This document shows, piece by piece, positions 32,721 through 39,607 of a stretch of 40,204 nt of DNA. Position numbers and translations under genes: made by a program. This DNA comes from Chlorogloea sp. CCALA 695. Its GTDB lineage: Bacteria > Cyanobacteriota > Cyanobacteriia > Cyanobacteriales > Chroococcidiopsidaceae. Each line of letters starts with the position of its first letter. The stretch's first letter is position 1. The DNA is taken from the NCBI RefSeq assembly GCF_003003885.1, contig NZ_PVWN01000043.1, positions 1 to 40,204 of the forward strand, in the 5' to 3' direction. The notes under the pieces are model-generated. The model saw only the letters and a list, made by a program, of their open reading frames with translations, made no database searches and was not told the DNA's origin.

Positions 32721-32803
32721 TTTTCCCTAATTATACTATTTAATTAAGATCCCAAATGGGTTCTATAGTAATTGACTTTCATTTGCGCTTACGCGCTCAT
32801 GAG

Positions 32804-32837
32804 TATGAAGGTAGCGGTAACTGCCGCTACCTTCATA
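32804..32837. terminator. Hairpin, 14-bp stem
   Basis: TATGAAGGTAGCGG pairs perfectly with CCGCTACCTTCATA around a 6-base loop, TAACTG. It follows the site where the gene at 31283 would have ended before the IS5 insertion and precedes the DUF3768 gene. A TGCGCTTACGCGC sequence lies just upstream (32784-32796), as it also does before the hairpin at 26553. Confidence 0.6.
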
Positions 32838-32853
32838 GAAATTGTAGATTTCA

Positions 32854-33078
32854 GTGAAAAAAATGATAGAAAGTAGTGCAGCAATTGCTCAACTTAATGA
32901 TCGATTTCGGCACGGAGATAGAAGTTCAGGAACTTACGTGTTCACACCTGGAGTAAAAAGTTTATCCTCTGACAAAATTCTTGAACTCTATCAATTAGTC
33001 CAAAACTTTAATTCATTTACTGAGGATAACGATCCGCATGGAGAGCATGATTTTGGTGCGATTGTAATGGGTCAATAA
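32854..33078 (+). pseudogene. DUF3768 protein, 5' part, cut by IsrB element
   Basis: The start is GTG 32854 or ATG 32863. The peptide IAQLNDRFR, FTPGVKSL, FTEDNDPHGEHDFGA is the N-terminal two-thirds of a DUF3768 protein, which should be about 110-120 residues. It stops at TAA 33076-33078, the first codon in the inserted element. The missing end is found at 34420-34544. Confidence 0.8.
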
Positions 33079-33283
33079 CTCAACCCTGAAGGGATTGAGC
33101 TTGTAAGAAATAAGTCTTACGTGTTTGACTAGCCCATTGAGCCACATTTAGGCACGAACTCTCGAATCCTTCTCCAGTTCGAGTTATTTTCAAACCGTCT
33201 TATTAACGGTGTTGCGTCAAGGCAAGCCATCCTAAATTTGGTGGGCGAGGAGACTTAAACTCACGCACAGGATTATCTCTTAA
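33055..33283 (+). ncRNA. Predicted omegaRNA (HEARO-like) with guide from flank
   Basis: The region before isrB folds into a series of hairpins: CTCAACCC/GGGATTGAG (33079-33099), GTAAGA/TCTTAC, AACTCTCGAA/TTCGAGTT and ACCGT/ACGGT. This is the position and size of OMEGA/HEARO RNAs. The guide would be the 20 bases before the element (33055-33074), which belong to the DUF3768 gene. The RNA 5' end was not determined. Confidence 0.6.
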
Positions 33284-34420
33284 ATGCGTATTCCAGTAGT
33301 AACAGCAGACGGACAACAACTTATGCCGACTAAACCTAGTCGCGCTAGAAAGTGGATTAGAGACGGGAAAGCAATTGGTAAATTTAACGATTTAGGACAG
33401 TTCTATGTTCAATTATTGGGTAAAGCTTCTGGCACTGATACTCAAGATATTGTTATCGGAATTGACCCCGGCAAACTCTATTCGGGCATTGGTGTTCAAT
33501 CGTCCAAAAATACATTATTTACGGCTCACCTTCAATTACCCTTTAAAACTGTACGAGAACGTATGGAAACTAGGGCGATGATGCGACGTACTAGAAGGGG
33601 TAGACGAATCAATCGTAAGGTTGCTTTTGATAAACGCGCACACCGTCAAAAACGTTTTGACAATCGCAGGGGGTCTAAGTTGCCGCCTAGCATTCGTGCT
33701 AATAGACAGCTAGAACTGCGAGTAGTTTCCGAACTATGCAAAGTTTTTCCCGTCACTGGCATCGTTTACGAAATAGTGGAGGCAAAAGGCTCTAAATCGT
33801 TCTCTCCAGTGATGGTCGGACAGAAAATAATGTTGCAATGGTTAGCGCTTTTTGCACCAGTTACCACTAAGAAGGGTTGGGAAACTGCCCAAATCAGAAC
33901 CCAACTAGGACTTGAAAAGCAGAAACATTCCAAAGGTGACGCAATCCCGGCAACCCATGCGGTAGATGGCGTAGCGCTTGCCGTTAGTGCCTTTATAAAC
34001 TACGGCATAATCAACCGACACTCTATGGGGTGGCTCGGTAATGTTTCTGTAACTCCTGCACCTTTTGGCATAATTCGTCGTCCTCCAGTATCCCGTCGCC
34101 AACTGCATTTGATGGTTTTTGCCAAAGGTGGAGTTAGAAGAAAATACGGCGGTACTGTTACCCGTCACGGACTAAGAAAAGGTGATTTAGTGCAAGCTAC
34201 TCAAGGCAAAAAAACCTACCTTGGATATGTTAGTGGCGACACTGAAAAACAAGTTTCTGTTTCTGATGCTAATTGGCGACGGTTAGGTCAGTTTACGGCT
34301 TCAAAAGTTCGGCTAATTCGACGCTCTACCGGACTAATTATCACGGCGGTTAAAACCGCTTGCGTCGCTTCCCTCTCGGCACTAAAAATGACTGAGTTTC
34401 CCGCATCCCACGAGGTTTTA
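33074..34420 (+). mobile_element. IsrB-omegaRNA (OMEGA/HEARO-type) element in DUF3768
   Basis: The element consists of a structured region (33079-33283) and an IsrB gene, without a TnpA transposase. Its ends are set by the host gene: removing it joins the DUF3768 frame at GGTC(A) and ATGATAAAAAG. No terminal inverted repeats are evident, as expected for IS200/IS605-type elements. Exact ends are uncertain by one or two bases. Confidence 0.75.
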
Positions 34421-34423
34421 TGA
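33284..34423 (+). CDS. isrB: IsrB RNA-guided RuvC nickase, 379 aa
   Basis: The N-terminal PLMP domain is clear (MRIPVVTADGQQLMPTKPSR, ARKWIRDGKA). RuvC-I has the catalytic Asp in VIGIDPGKLYSGIGV; an arginine-rich bridge helix follows (MRRTRRGRRINRK). RuvC-II has the Glu in VYEIVEAKGSKSFSPV, and RuvC-III the Asp in ATHAVDGVALA. Between RuvC-II and III there are only about 50 residues, so the HNH domain of IscB is absent; it is an IsrB. All three catalytic acids are present. Stop codon TGA 34421-34423 overlaps the host flank. Confidence 0.85.
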   Translation: MRIPVVTADGQQLMPTKPSRARKWIRDGKAIGKFNDLGQFYVQLLGKASGTDTQDIVIGIDPGKLYSGIGVQSSKNTLFTAHLQLPFKTVRERMETRAMMRRTRRGRRINRKVAFDKRAHRQKRFDNRRGSKLPPSIRANRQLELRVVSELCKVFPVTGIVYEIVEAKGSKSFSPVMVGQKIMLQWLALFAPVTTKKGWETAQIRTQLGLEKQKHSKGDAIPATHAVDGVALAVSAFINYGIINRHSMGWLGNVSVTPAPFGIIRRPPVSRRQLHLMVFAKGGVRRKYGGTVTRHGLRKGDLVQATQGKKTYLGYVSGDTEKQVSVSDANWRRLGQFTASKVRLIRRSTGLIITAVKTACVASLSALKMTEFPASHEVL

Positions 34424-34544
34424 TAAAAAGTATTTTTGGAAGATAAGCTACTACGATCCAACATTTACCTACGCCTCAGAAAATCCTAGTGACATTAAGG
34501 TAACAAGGCGCGTATTAACTTTGATGAAAAGCAGTGAGTATTAA
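34420..34544 (+). pseudogene. DUF3768 protein, 3' part, after IsrB element
   Basis: Read in the frame GAT AAA AAG, this gives KKYFWKISYYDP, then SENPSDIKVTRRVLTLMK and ends SSEY before TAA 34542-34544. This is the C-terminal end of DUF3768, in phase with the 5' part when the element is removed. It lacks its own start codon and is not expressed as a whole protein. Confidence 0.8.
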
Positions 34545-34549
34545 TATTT

Positions 34550-34891
34550 GTGCTGCGATGTATCGACGGACAGAATTTCGATATTCAACTTGGGGACACC
34601 TTTCGATTTCCAACTTCTTCTAGTGATTTTGGACGCTACTATCCCTACACTCAAAACCTCTGTAATATTCTCAATCGGACTTGGGAAGTAATCGCCTTTG
34701 GAGGTCAAGGTCAAGAACACTGTGCCATAGTTCAACGGCGACATGATGGGATTACTAGAGTTGTAGCTTTGCACTGGCTTTCCGTTTACGCTAACCCTTG
34801 GCTCAAAAGTGGACGCTACTACCCTACTAGAGAAATTGCTCTATTAAAAATGCGAAGCCCTGCGTGCGCGCTTGCGCTATCGCGTACTTGA
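34550..34891 (+). CDS. Hypothetical protein, 113 aa
   Basis: I do not recognise this protein. It starts at GTG 34550, five bases after the DUF3768 stop, and may have been coupled to it. It is rich in aromatic and arginine residues, with segments WEVIAFGGQGQEHCAIVQRRHDG and VVALHWLSVYANPWLKSGR. Its C-terminal 15 residues are coded by a GC-rich repeat-like stretch (34855-34888), so the natural end may have been replaced. Confidence 0.5.
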   Translation: MLRCIDGQNFDIQLGDTFRFPTSSSDFGRYYPYTQNLCNILNRTWEVIAFGGQGQEHCAIVQRRHDGITRVVALHWLSVYANPWLKSGRYYPTREIALLKMRSPACALALSRT

Positions 34892-34929
34892 AAAATTTTG
34901 AAGATTCAAAAATTATTGGAGGCTTGTAG

Positions 34930-35040
34930 ATGGAAAACAATATACCTCTAGCTTTGTTGATGAGTGCGATCGCCTTTTTGATTCCACTAGCGCAAATTGT
35001 CTTATTTAAGGCATTTTTACATTCGGGAATTAAAGATTAA
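34930..35040 (+). CDS. Single-span membrane peptide, 36 aa
   Basis: This short gene has an ideal ribosome site: GGAGG lies 7 bases before ATG 34930. The product begins MENNIPLALLMSAIAF and is one transmembrane helix (about 6-29) with a short tail HSGIKD. Such peptides can be membrane-active toxins, regulators or subunits. The strong initiation signal makes it a real gene; its role is unknown. Confidence 0.55.
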   Translation: MENNIPLALLMSAIAFLIPLAQIVLFKAFLHSGIKD

Positions 35041-35086
35041 TTATCCGCAGCAAATTCCAGACTTACTAGAAAAAGGAAACCTAATA

Positions 35087-35368
35087 ATGAGTGTCAAGAC
35101 AACCCTTAGAAGGCAACAGAAGACGCAGAAGATTGTTTTAGAAATTGATGTTGTTGGCGATGAGATTGATTCTGAACAGTGCGAGAAAATTGCTGACAGT
35201 TTCACGGACTTTGTTCGCCAAATTTGGTGTTTATCAGACCCACGTTGCGAGTTTGCTATTAGTAGCAAAGTCAAAGTGCATTTACCCAAGCAAAAGACTC
35301 ATGGGGAAGTACAGTTGCCTTGTGCAAGTAGTAACGGACAGGCGAAATATATTAGCGAGAACAGATAA
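35087..35368 (+). CDS. Hypothetical protein, 93 aa
   Basis: The start is placed at ATG 35087 after AGGAAA; an upstream ATG in frame at 34997 overlaps the membrane peptide and has no ribosome site. The N-terminus is basic (LRRQQKTQK), followed by EIDVVGDEIDSEQCEKIADSFTDFVRQIW. I do not recognise the family. It is directly adjacent to the next gene (stop 35368, start 35369), which implies co-translation. Confidence 0.6.
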   Translation: MSVKTTLRRQQKTQKIVLEIDVVGDEIDSEQCEKIADSFTDFVRQIWCLSDPRCEFAISSKVKVHLPKQKTHGEVQLPCASSNGQAKYISENR

Positions 35369-35854
35369 ATGTACGAAAACAACGTAAACCCTGCCCTAGC
35401 CCACATGGATTTGGCTCAGGATGAAATAGCAGTTTATGCTCTACTGGTAAAGAGAGCGCAATCTTCTCTAATTGCCTCCAGGCAAGCTTTTGAAAGAGCA
35501 AACGAAACCTCAATTACAGGTAATTGTCCTGTGAAACAGGAACTTACGGGCAAGTTAAGAGGGCAGTATTTAGCGCTAACCCACTTCACGGGCGCGATTG
35601 TCGATACTTTAGATGCGCCACTGTTTCAAAGAGTAATTGCAACAGCACCGCAACAGTGCTTGCTGCATGAAATACCGCAAGAATCGCCTAAACTGCTGGC
35701 GCTGCTCGACTGTCTGCCAGAAGCAGAAAGGGAAGTAATTCAAGTAGCTGTAACAAGCTTGCTGCTTTTAAACAGGGGCGAATTGGCATATTTTACCCAA
35801 GACCAGGTAGAACTGGCTGAAAATATCCTTGCTACGGGAGTAGATAATGTATAG
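35369..35854 (+). CDS. Hypothetical helical protein, 161 aa
   Basis: I do not recognise this protein. It is mostly helical with no membrane segment; segments include EIAVYALLVKRAQSSLIASRQAFE and LTHFTGAIVDTLDAPLF. Its stop overlaps the next gene by 8 bp. It forms an operon with the genes before and after. Confidence 0.6.
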   Translation: MYENNVNPALAHMDLAQDEIAVYALLVKRAQSSLIASRQAFERANETSITGNCPVKQELTGKLRGQYLALTHFTGAIVDTLDAPLFQRVIATAPQQCLLHEIPQESPKLLALLDCLPEAEREVIQVAVTSLLLLNRGELAYFTQDQVELAENILATGVDNV

Positions 35855-36158
35855 ACACCACATACAAGCAATGGCTTCAAGCCTGGTAAAAGCAGGACTT
35901 GCTACAGACCAAAATCAGGTAGAACAAGCCCTAGCACAGTATTGGGCGGATAAAGTAGCCGTTGTATGGACTACTGAGGACGTTCATGCTGTTCAAGAAG
36001 ATTTTGACGATGAGGATAAAGAAACATTTTCCCTGAGCGAAGAACAGGCAAAAAGCGTATTGCAAAAAGCATTTGATAAGCACGATCCAGAGGTAGGAAT
36101 CACTTGGGAAAGCTTACGGTACTGGAGTGATGAACTTGCGGAGGAAACAGTAATATGA
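35847..36158 (+). CDS. Acidic hypothetical protein, 103 aa
   Basis: I do not recognise this protein. It is strongly acidic in its middle (EDFDDEDKETF), with an N-terminal helix VKAGLATDQNQVEQALAQYW and no membrane segment. It overlaps the preceding gene by 8 bp and the next by 4 bp (ATGA). Confidence 0.6.
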   Translation: MYRHHIQAMASSLVKAGLATDQNQVEQALAQYWADKVAVVWTTEDVHAVQEDFDDEDKETFSLSEEQAKSVLQKAFDKHDPEVGITWESLRYWSDELAEETVI

Positions 36159-36364
36159 ACATCAATGAACTTGCAACAAGCTTAAAATATCGTGCGGTTG
36201 CTCTTGAAGTAATCACCTGGCTAAGAGATAACGAGTTACTTGCTGATAATTCCGGTAACATTGCCACCGATACCAAATTAGCAGCACAATTTGCCTTCTT
36301 CGGACAGGAAGAAAACGAGATATTAGCTCAAATATACAAAATATTAGCAGGGGACAAAAAATGA
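36155..36364 (+). CDS. Small hypothetical protein, 69 aa
   Basis: I do not recognise this protein. It is helical and soluble with LKYRAVALEVITWLRDNELL. It overlaps both neighbours by 4 bp (ATGA), which places it firmly in the operon. Confidence 0.6.
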   Translation: MNINELATSLKYRAVALEVITWLRDNELLADNSGNIATDTKLAAQFAFFGQEENEILAQIYKILAGDKK

Positions 36365-36657
36365 CCCTAACCTTCGGTCAAGCCATCCGCACCGCACGAG
36401 TCAGCATTGGCTATAGCCAGCGCGAATTGGCGGCGCTGGTAGAAGTTGACTTTACTTATTTATCGAAGTTGGAGAGCGATCGCTCTGAGTACCCACCAAA
36501 AGAGTATGTGATCCAGCAACTAGCGCATTACTTGGGTTTAGACCATGAGGAACTAATGTGCCTGACGGGTCGATTGCCCGAACGGTATCAGGACTTCCTT
36601 ACGCAACACTGGCATGGTTATGCCAGCGTTGTTCCAGTGGATGCGGCAGAATCCTGA
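36361..36657 (+). CDS. XRE-family HTH regulator, 98 aa
   Basis: A Cro/C1-type HTH occupies residues 5-62: FGQAIRTARVSIGYSQRELAA, VDFTYLSKLESDRS and IQQLAHYLGLDHEELMC. It ends the coupled run beginning at 35087 and is followed by a strong inverted-repeat region. It probably regulates this operon. Confidence 0.8.
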   Translation: MTLTFGQAIRTARVSIGYSQRELAALVEVDFTYLSKLESDRSEYPPKEYVIQQLAHYLGLDHEELMCLTGRLPERYQDFLTQHWHGYASVVPVDAAES

Positions 36658-36666
36658 ATTTATCTT

Positions 36667-36774
36667 AAAAAGCTTGGGGAGGGAAACCGCTTGAGAGAGG
36701 AAACTCTGTGGAGGGAAACCCTCGTACTTCAAAATTTCCCGCTCCCCCAACTTTTCGCTGCTCAAAAGCTTTTT
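36667..36774. repeat. Complex inverted/direct repeat region, GAGGGAAACC motifs
   Basis: AAAAAGCTT (36667-36675) is matched by AAGCTTTTT (36766-36774). Within it GCTTGGGGAGGGAAA is matched by TTTCCCGCTCCCCC, and GGGAAACC occurs twice as direct repeats, one inside a GAGGG/CCCTC hairpin. It lies after the HTH gene and may be a terminator, processing site or MITE remnant. Confidence 0.45.
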
Positions 36775-36826
36775 GAAGCAGGTTAACAATCAACTTAATT
36801 AAAAATACTCAAAAGAGGTCAAACAA

Positions 36827-37693
36827 ATGCAGACAACAACCCAGAGGGGCAACGAATTTTTATCTTCAAGATTTGATGAGGAAGTCGTTAGTTTTCCCTA
36901 TGCTCAAGTTTTGAATGAAAAGAGTGCAAGTGACAGTGGATTTTTCATCACTACTGATAATTTAGCGACGGCGGATTGGCAGTTACCCCAAAACCAACAA
37001 TTTCATCAGCAAACTTGGCATAGCGGGGAGAAGACGATGGGTTTGCTAATTCATCACCCACGTTTAATTATCCTTGCTCAATCCCCAATGTTGATGTTTG
37101 AACGCGAAAGTGGTTCTTTTCTAGGTGTGTACAATGCCGAACGTTACCGTCAGAGCAAAGGGAGTATCGTAATTAAAACCAAGTATTTGGTGTATTTTGT
37201 GGATGAAAACAACCAGCTTCGCCACAAATTGCCAATGCAGTTAACAATGAAAGGGGCAGCCGGGGCATCCTTTGGCGAACACCTAATTAAATTCCGCTTA
37301 GAGTTAGAAAAAGCATTTGCTGTTGCTCATAATCAACAAGTTAAGCGTAAGAGCTTGGAATTTCATGCAATGGGAGTGTTTTGTATTAGAACAGAACCGC
37401 AAATAAAAGGGGAAGGACAAAAAGCTGGCTGGGTATGTTCAACCGTTAACCACGAGCAACCGACACCAGAAAACTACTGTTCGTACTTTGTGGGCTTTAC
37501 AACTCTCAAGGAGCGATTGTTGAGCGAAGTTGAACAGTATGCCAAATTCACTCAACTGCAATCTGTTGAACCAGTTCATTCAACCCCCATTAACAATACC
37601 AATGCTGTTGCAGAGAAATATTCTGGAGAGATTACGCAGTTAAGCCGGAGCAACGACAGCTACGAGACTACAGAAGACGAAGCAAGTTTTTAA
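36827..37693 (+). CDS. DUF5895-like protein, 288 aa
   Basis: The features match the cyanobacterial DUF5895 pattern: an N-terminal FDEEVVSFPYAQVLNEKS with SGFFITTDN, then HHPRLIILAQSPMLMFER, YRQSKGSIVIKTKYLVYFV and CSYFVGFTTLKERL, and an acidic disordered C-terminus. The acidic tail resembles that of single-stranded-DNA-binding or DNA-metabolism proteins, but the function is unknown. No membrane segment is present. It is followed by a 10-bp hairpin. Confidence 0.6.
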   Translation: MQTTTQRGNEFLSSRFDEEVVSFPYAQVLNEKSASDSGFFITTDNLATADWQLPQNQQFHQQTWHSGEKTMGLLIHHPRLIILAQSPMLMFERESGSFLGVYNAERYRQSKGSIVIKTKYLVYFVDENNQLRHKLPMQLTMKGAAGASFGEHLIKFRLELEKAFAVAHNQQVKRKSLEFHAMGVFCIRTEPQIKGEGQKAGWVCSTVNHEQPTPENYCSYFVGFTTLKERLLSEVEQYAKFTQLQSVEPVHSTPINNTNAVAEKYSGEITQLSRSNDSYETTEDEASF

Positions 37694-37698
37694 TTATC

Positions 37699-37723
37699 CG
37701 CGCCCTCGCAGGACGAGGGCGCG
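37699..37723. terminator. GC-rich hairpin after the DUF5895-like gene
   Basis: CGCGCCCTCG and CGAGGGCGCG form a perfect 10-bp stem around CAGGA, starting 6 bases after the stop. No T run follows, so it may be a 3'-end stabiliser rather than an intrinsic terminator. Confidence 0.6.
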
Positions 37724-37728
37724 AAAGC

Positions 37729-37866
37729 CTGGAAAAATCGCAGCATCTTTTGTTGCACTATCAGCAGATATATCCACAAGTAAAGCAGCAAGGCAAGATG
37801 GTGTTGCGGCAATATCTCAAGAAGTTGAATTACAAAATTCAACACTTGCAATTTCGTTCTAAGTAA
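37729..37866 (+). pseudogene. Possible gene remnant (45 codons)
   Basis: A frame from CTG 37729 gives a basic, coding-like peptide with YQQIYPQVKQQGKMVLRQYL and ends LQFRSK before TAA 37864-37866. It has no ATG near the front and no ribosome site. It may be the end of a decayed gene. Confidence 0.25.
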
Positions 37867-37920
37867 CGATAAACGAGAGTTTTGCGATCGCTTTTTAAAG
37901 TCAACTAACTATCTAAAAAT

Positions 37921-38180
37921 ATGCACGTTACTACCGTTAGTGTTGAGTACCGGAGAAAATTTAATTTAGGCAATTTCGAGAGCCTCGACCTGGGTGTAAG
38001 CTTGTACGCCAAAGTAAACCTGACGAAGACTCTGAAGCCGTAGCAGAGATTCTGTGGCAGCAGGCAAAGGCTAGTGTGAAGGCTCAAGCAGTTCCGGTAT
38101 TGAAGGGTGTCAATTATCAAGCGCAAGTAAAGCACAAAGAATCTTGGGCAACAGTATCATCGGAGGAGGACAGTTTTTGA
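37921..38180 (+). pseudogene. Frameshifted small cyanobacterial gene
   Basis: ATG 37921 gives MHVTTVSVEYRRKFNLGNFE, a conserved cyanobacterial N-terminus. After LGVSLYAKV the frame is lost, and the same protein continues in another phase as DEDSEAVAEILWQQAKASVKAQ and ends EEDSF at TGA 38178-38180. One missing A in the run around 38015 would restore an 86-residue protein. Either a true mutation, a sequencing error or a programmed slip; the next gene starts two bases later. Confidence 0.65.
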
Positions 38181-38181
38181 T

Positions 38182-38991
38182 ATGGCAAACTCGCGTCTGA
38201 ACACTCGTCAAAAAACTTGGCTGAAAACTTTTTTGGCTAAATACCCTTATTACAAGGTACGAAGAATCACCGATGGACTTAGTGGCGACAAAATCTTGTT
38301 GCTAGAGGGAACAGAAGACCTACCACTACCGTTGATTTCAGAGTTTGAGGGAGCAAGATCCGGCTATAGGTTTCATACTTTGCAAATCAAATTGAGAGTC
38401 TACGGTGATGCTCGACTCACCGCAAAACAAGAGTTTACAACCATCTACCCACATTGCGATATTTCTGATAAGATTACAACCAGCATCCAGTCAGGACAAC
38501 TTTCTCTGTCGCTGTCAACTGTTTTAGATATTCCGCCGCCAATTAACCCAGTCATCGTCAACTGGAAGCCCAAAGGCAAAGCCAGAGCCAAGTTAGGCAT
38601 TCAGCTAAGTCTACCTGTAACTGGATTAGAAGCTAAGTTATTTAGCTTAAGGCAACAAGCGCGTCCCCATCTGCCGCCCGTTTCTTCCCAAGAATTGCTG
38701 GGTGAGAATGTGTTGACTTGGAATGCGCGCGACCGCAAAGAGATTGAGTTGCCCCAGGTCATTATCGACTTGCTTTTGGCTCAAAGTGCTAGTGAAGATG
38801 AGTGGGAATCAGCAATAGCACTGTTTGGGGTGATTGGGCTTGCTGCAACGATTAATTTTGTAGAGGCATTGCCAGTATTTCGCCAACACTTCAATAGGTC
38901 AGCTTCTACGGCGGCGGCATCATTAAAAGTTCAACCATCTGTCCGTACTTCAAATACAGCAACTCAACAAGTATCAACAATAGAAAAATAG
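38182..38991 (+). CDS. Hypothetical protein, 269 aa
   Basis: I do not recognise this protein. It starts two bases after the frameshifted gene with GGAGGA 11 bases upstream, so the pair were once coupled. It is rich in beta strands with LKTFLAKYPYYKVRRI, GYRFHTLQIKLRVYGDARL and SLPVTGLEAKLF, followed by a C-terminal helical region. There is a low-complexity tail. No signal peptide. Confidence 0.65.
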   Translation: MANSRLNTRQKTWLKTFLAKYPYYKVRRITDGLSGDKILLLEGTEDLPLPLISEFEGARSGYRFHTLQIKLRVYGDARLTAKQEFTTIYPHCDISDKITTSIQSGQLSLSLSTVLDIPPPINPVIVNWKPKGKARAKLGIQLSLPVTGLEAKLFSLRQQARPHLPPVSSQELLGENVLTWNARDRKEIELPQVIIDLLLAQSASEDEWESAIALFGVIGLAATINFVEALPVFRQHFNRSASTAAASLKVQPSVRTSNTATQQVSTIEK

Positions 38992-39019
38992 ATGTCTCAA
39001 ATAGTTTTAGAGGTAACTT

Positions 39020-39607
39020 ATGCAAACTTTGCCCTGCCCGTTTTGTGGCAGTTCAAAACAAGAAATTTATGACTTGTGGTACGACGGTTCGCACGTCTTA
39101 GTTTACTGCGAATGCGGCGCACAAGCGGGAGAAGCAGAGGACAAGGAGAGAGCGATCGCTCTCTGGAATACCCGCAAAGCACAATCAAATACTGGAGAAA
39201 AACTAATGCAGAAAATTATTGCAACAGCATTGTTATTGCCCGTGCTAACCTTTGTACCATCAGCCCTCGCTCAGGTCATGATCGACTTTCAGTCTCAACC
39301 AACCTCCGAGCAATTGGTGCAAGTAATCGAAAATGCCACTAAGGACAAAAATTACTCCACCGCACGGCGAGTAGCCGATAATGCAATTAAGCAGTTTCCC
39401 GACTTAGCTATCGCTTATTATTACCGTGCAATCGCCGAGTTCAACATAGGCAACCCAGAAGGCGCAAGATTAGATTTCGAGATGGCAAAAACGCTTTACC
39501 TTAGCCAACTAAAGTCTGTTAAGATTAGCGCTCAGGAAAAAAACGAGGCATGGGTAAAGTTAGAGATGGTTGAGCAGCATTTAAAACTACTGAAGCCCCA
39601 GAGATGA
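39020..39607 (+). CDS. Lar-like zinc ribbon fused in frame to secreted TPR protein, 195 aa
   Basis: Residues 1-55 are a Lar-like zinc ribbon (LPCPFCGSS, CECGAQAGEAED, AIALWNTRK), a paralogue of the protein at 5615. Residue 63 is a methionine that begins a clear signal peptide (IATALLLPVLTFVPSALAQ), followed by a TPR-like region with SEQLVQVIE, ARRVADNAIKQFPDL and AIAEFNIGNPEGA. The signal peptide is internal in the long form. An internal ribosome site (39194-39197) suggests that the secreted half is translated separately. The end overlaps the next gene by 4 bp. Confidence 0.65.
   Translation: MQTLPCPFCGSSKQEIYDLWYDGSHVLVYCECGAQAGEAEDKERAIALWNTRKAQSNTGEKLMQKIIATALLLPVLTFVPSALAQVMIDFQSQPTSEQLVQVIENATKDKNYSTARRVADNAIKQFPDLAIAYYYRAIAEFNIGNPEGARLDFEMAKTLYLSQLKSVKISAQEKNEAWVKLEMVEQHLKLLKPQR
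39194..39208 (+). promoter_or_regulatory. Internal ribosome site and start within the fusion gene
   Basis: GGAG at 39194-39197 lies 8 bases before ATG 39206, which begins the signal peptide. This would give a separate 133-residue secreted product ending at 39607 in the same frame as the zinc ribbon. Confidence 0.6.

Larger units (their letters stand above)
31861..32765 (-). mobile_element. IS5-family (IS427-like) insertion sequence, 905 bp
   Basis: The ends are inverted repeats: TAGAACCCATTTGGGAT at the left and ATCCCAAATGGGTTCTA at the right, with further partial match into TTTAA. The flanking TA dinucleotides (31859-31860 and 32766-32767) are the target duplication; the empty site reads TTAG, fitting the YTAR target of IS427-type elements. 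One transposase lies on the minus strand in two frames. Confidence 0.88.

Noticed and set aside
33905-34168. Minus-strand open frame inside isrB
   Set aside because: It is antisense to the RuvC-III region and has no family features or ribosome site.
37905-38135. Minus-strand open frame of 76 codons
   Set aside because: It is antisense to the frameshifted conserved gene at 37921, which has recognisable sequence on both sides of the shift.
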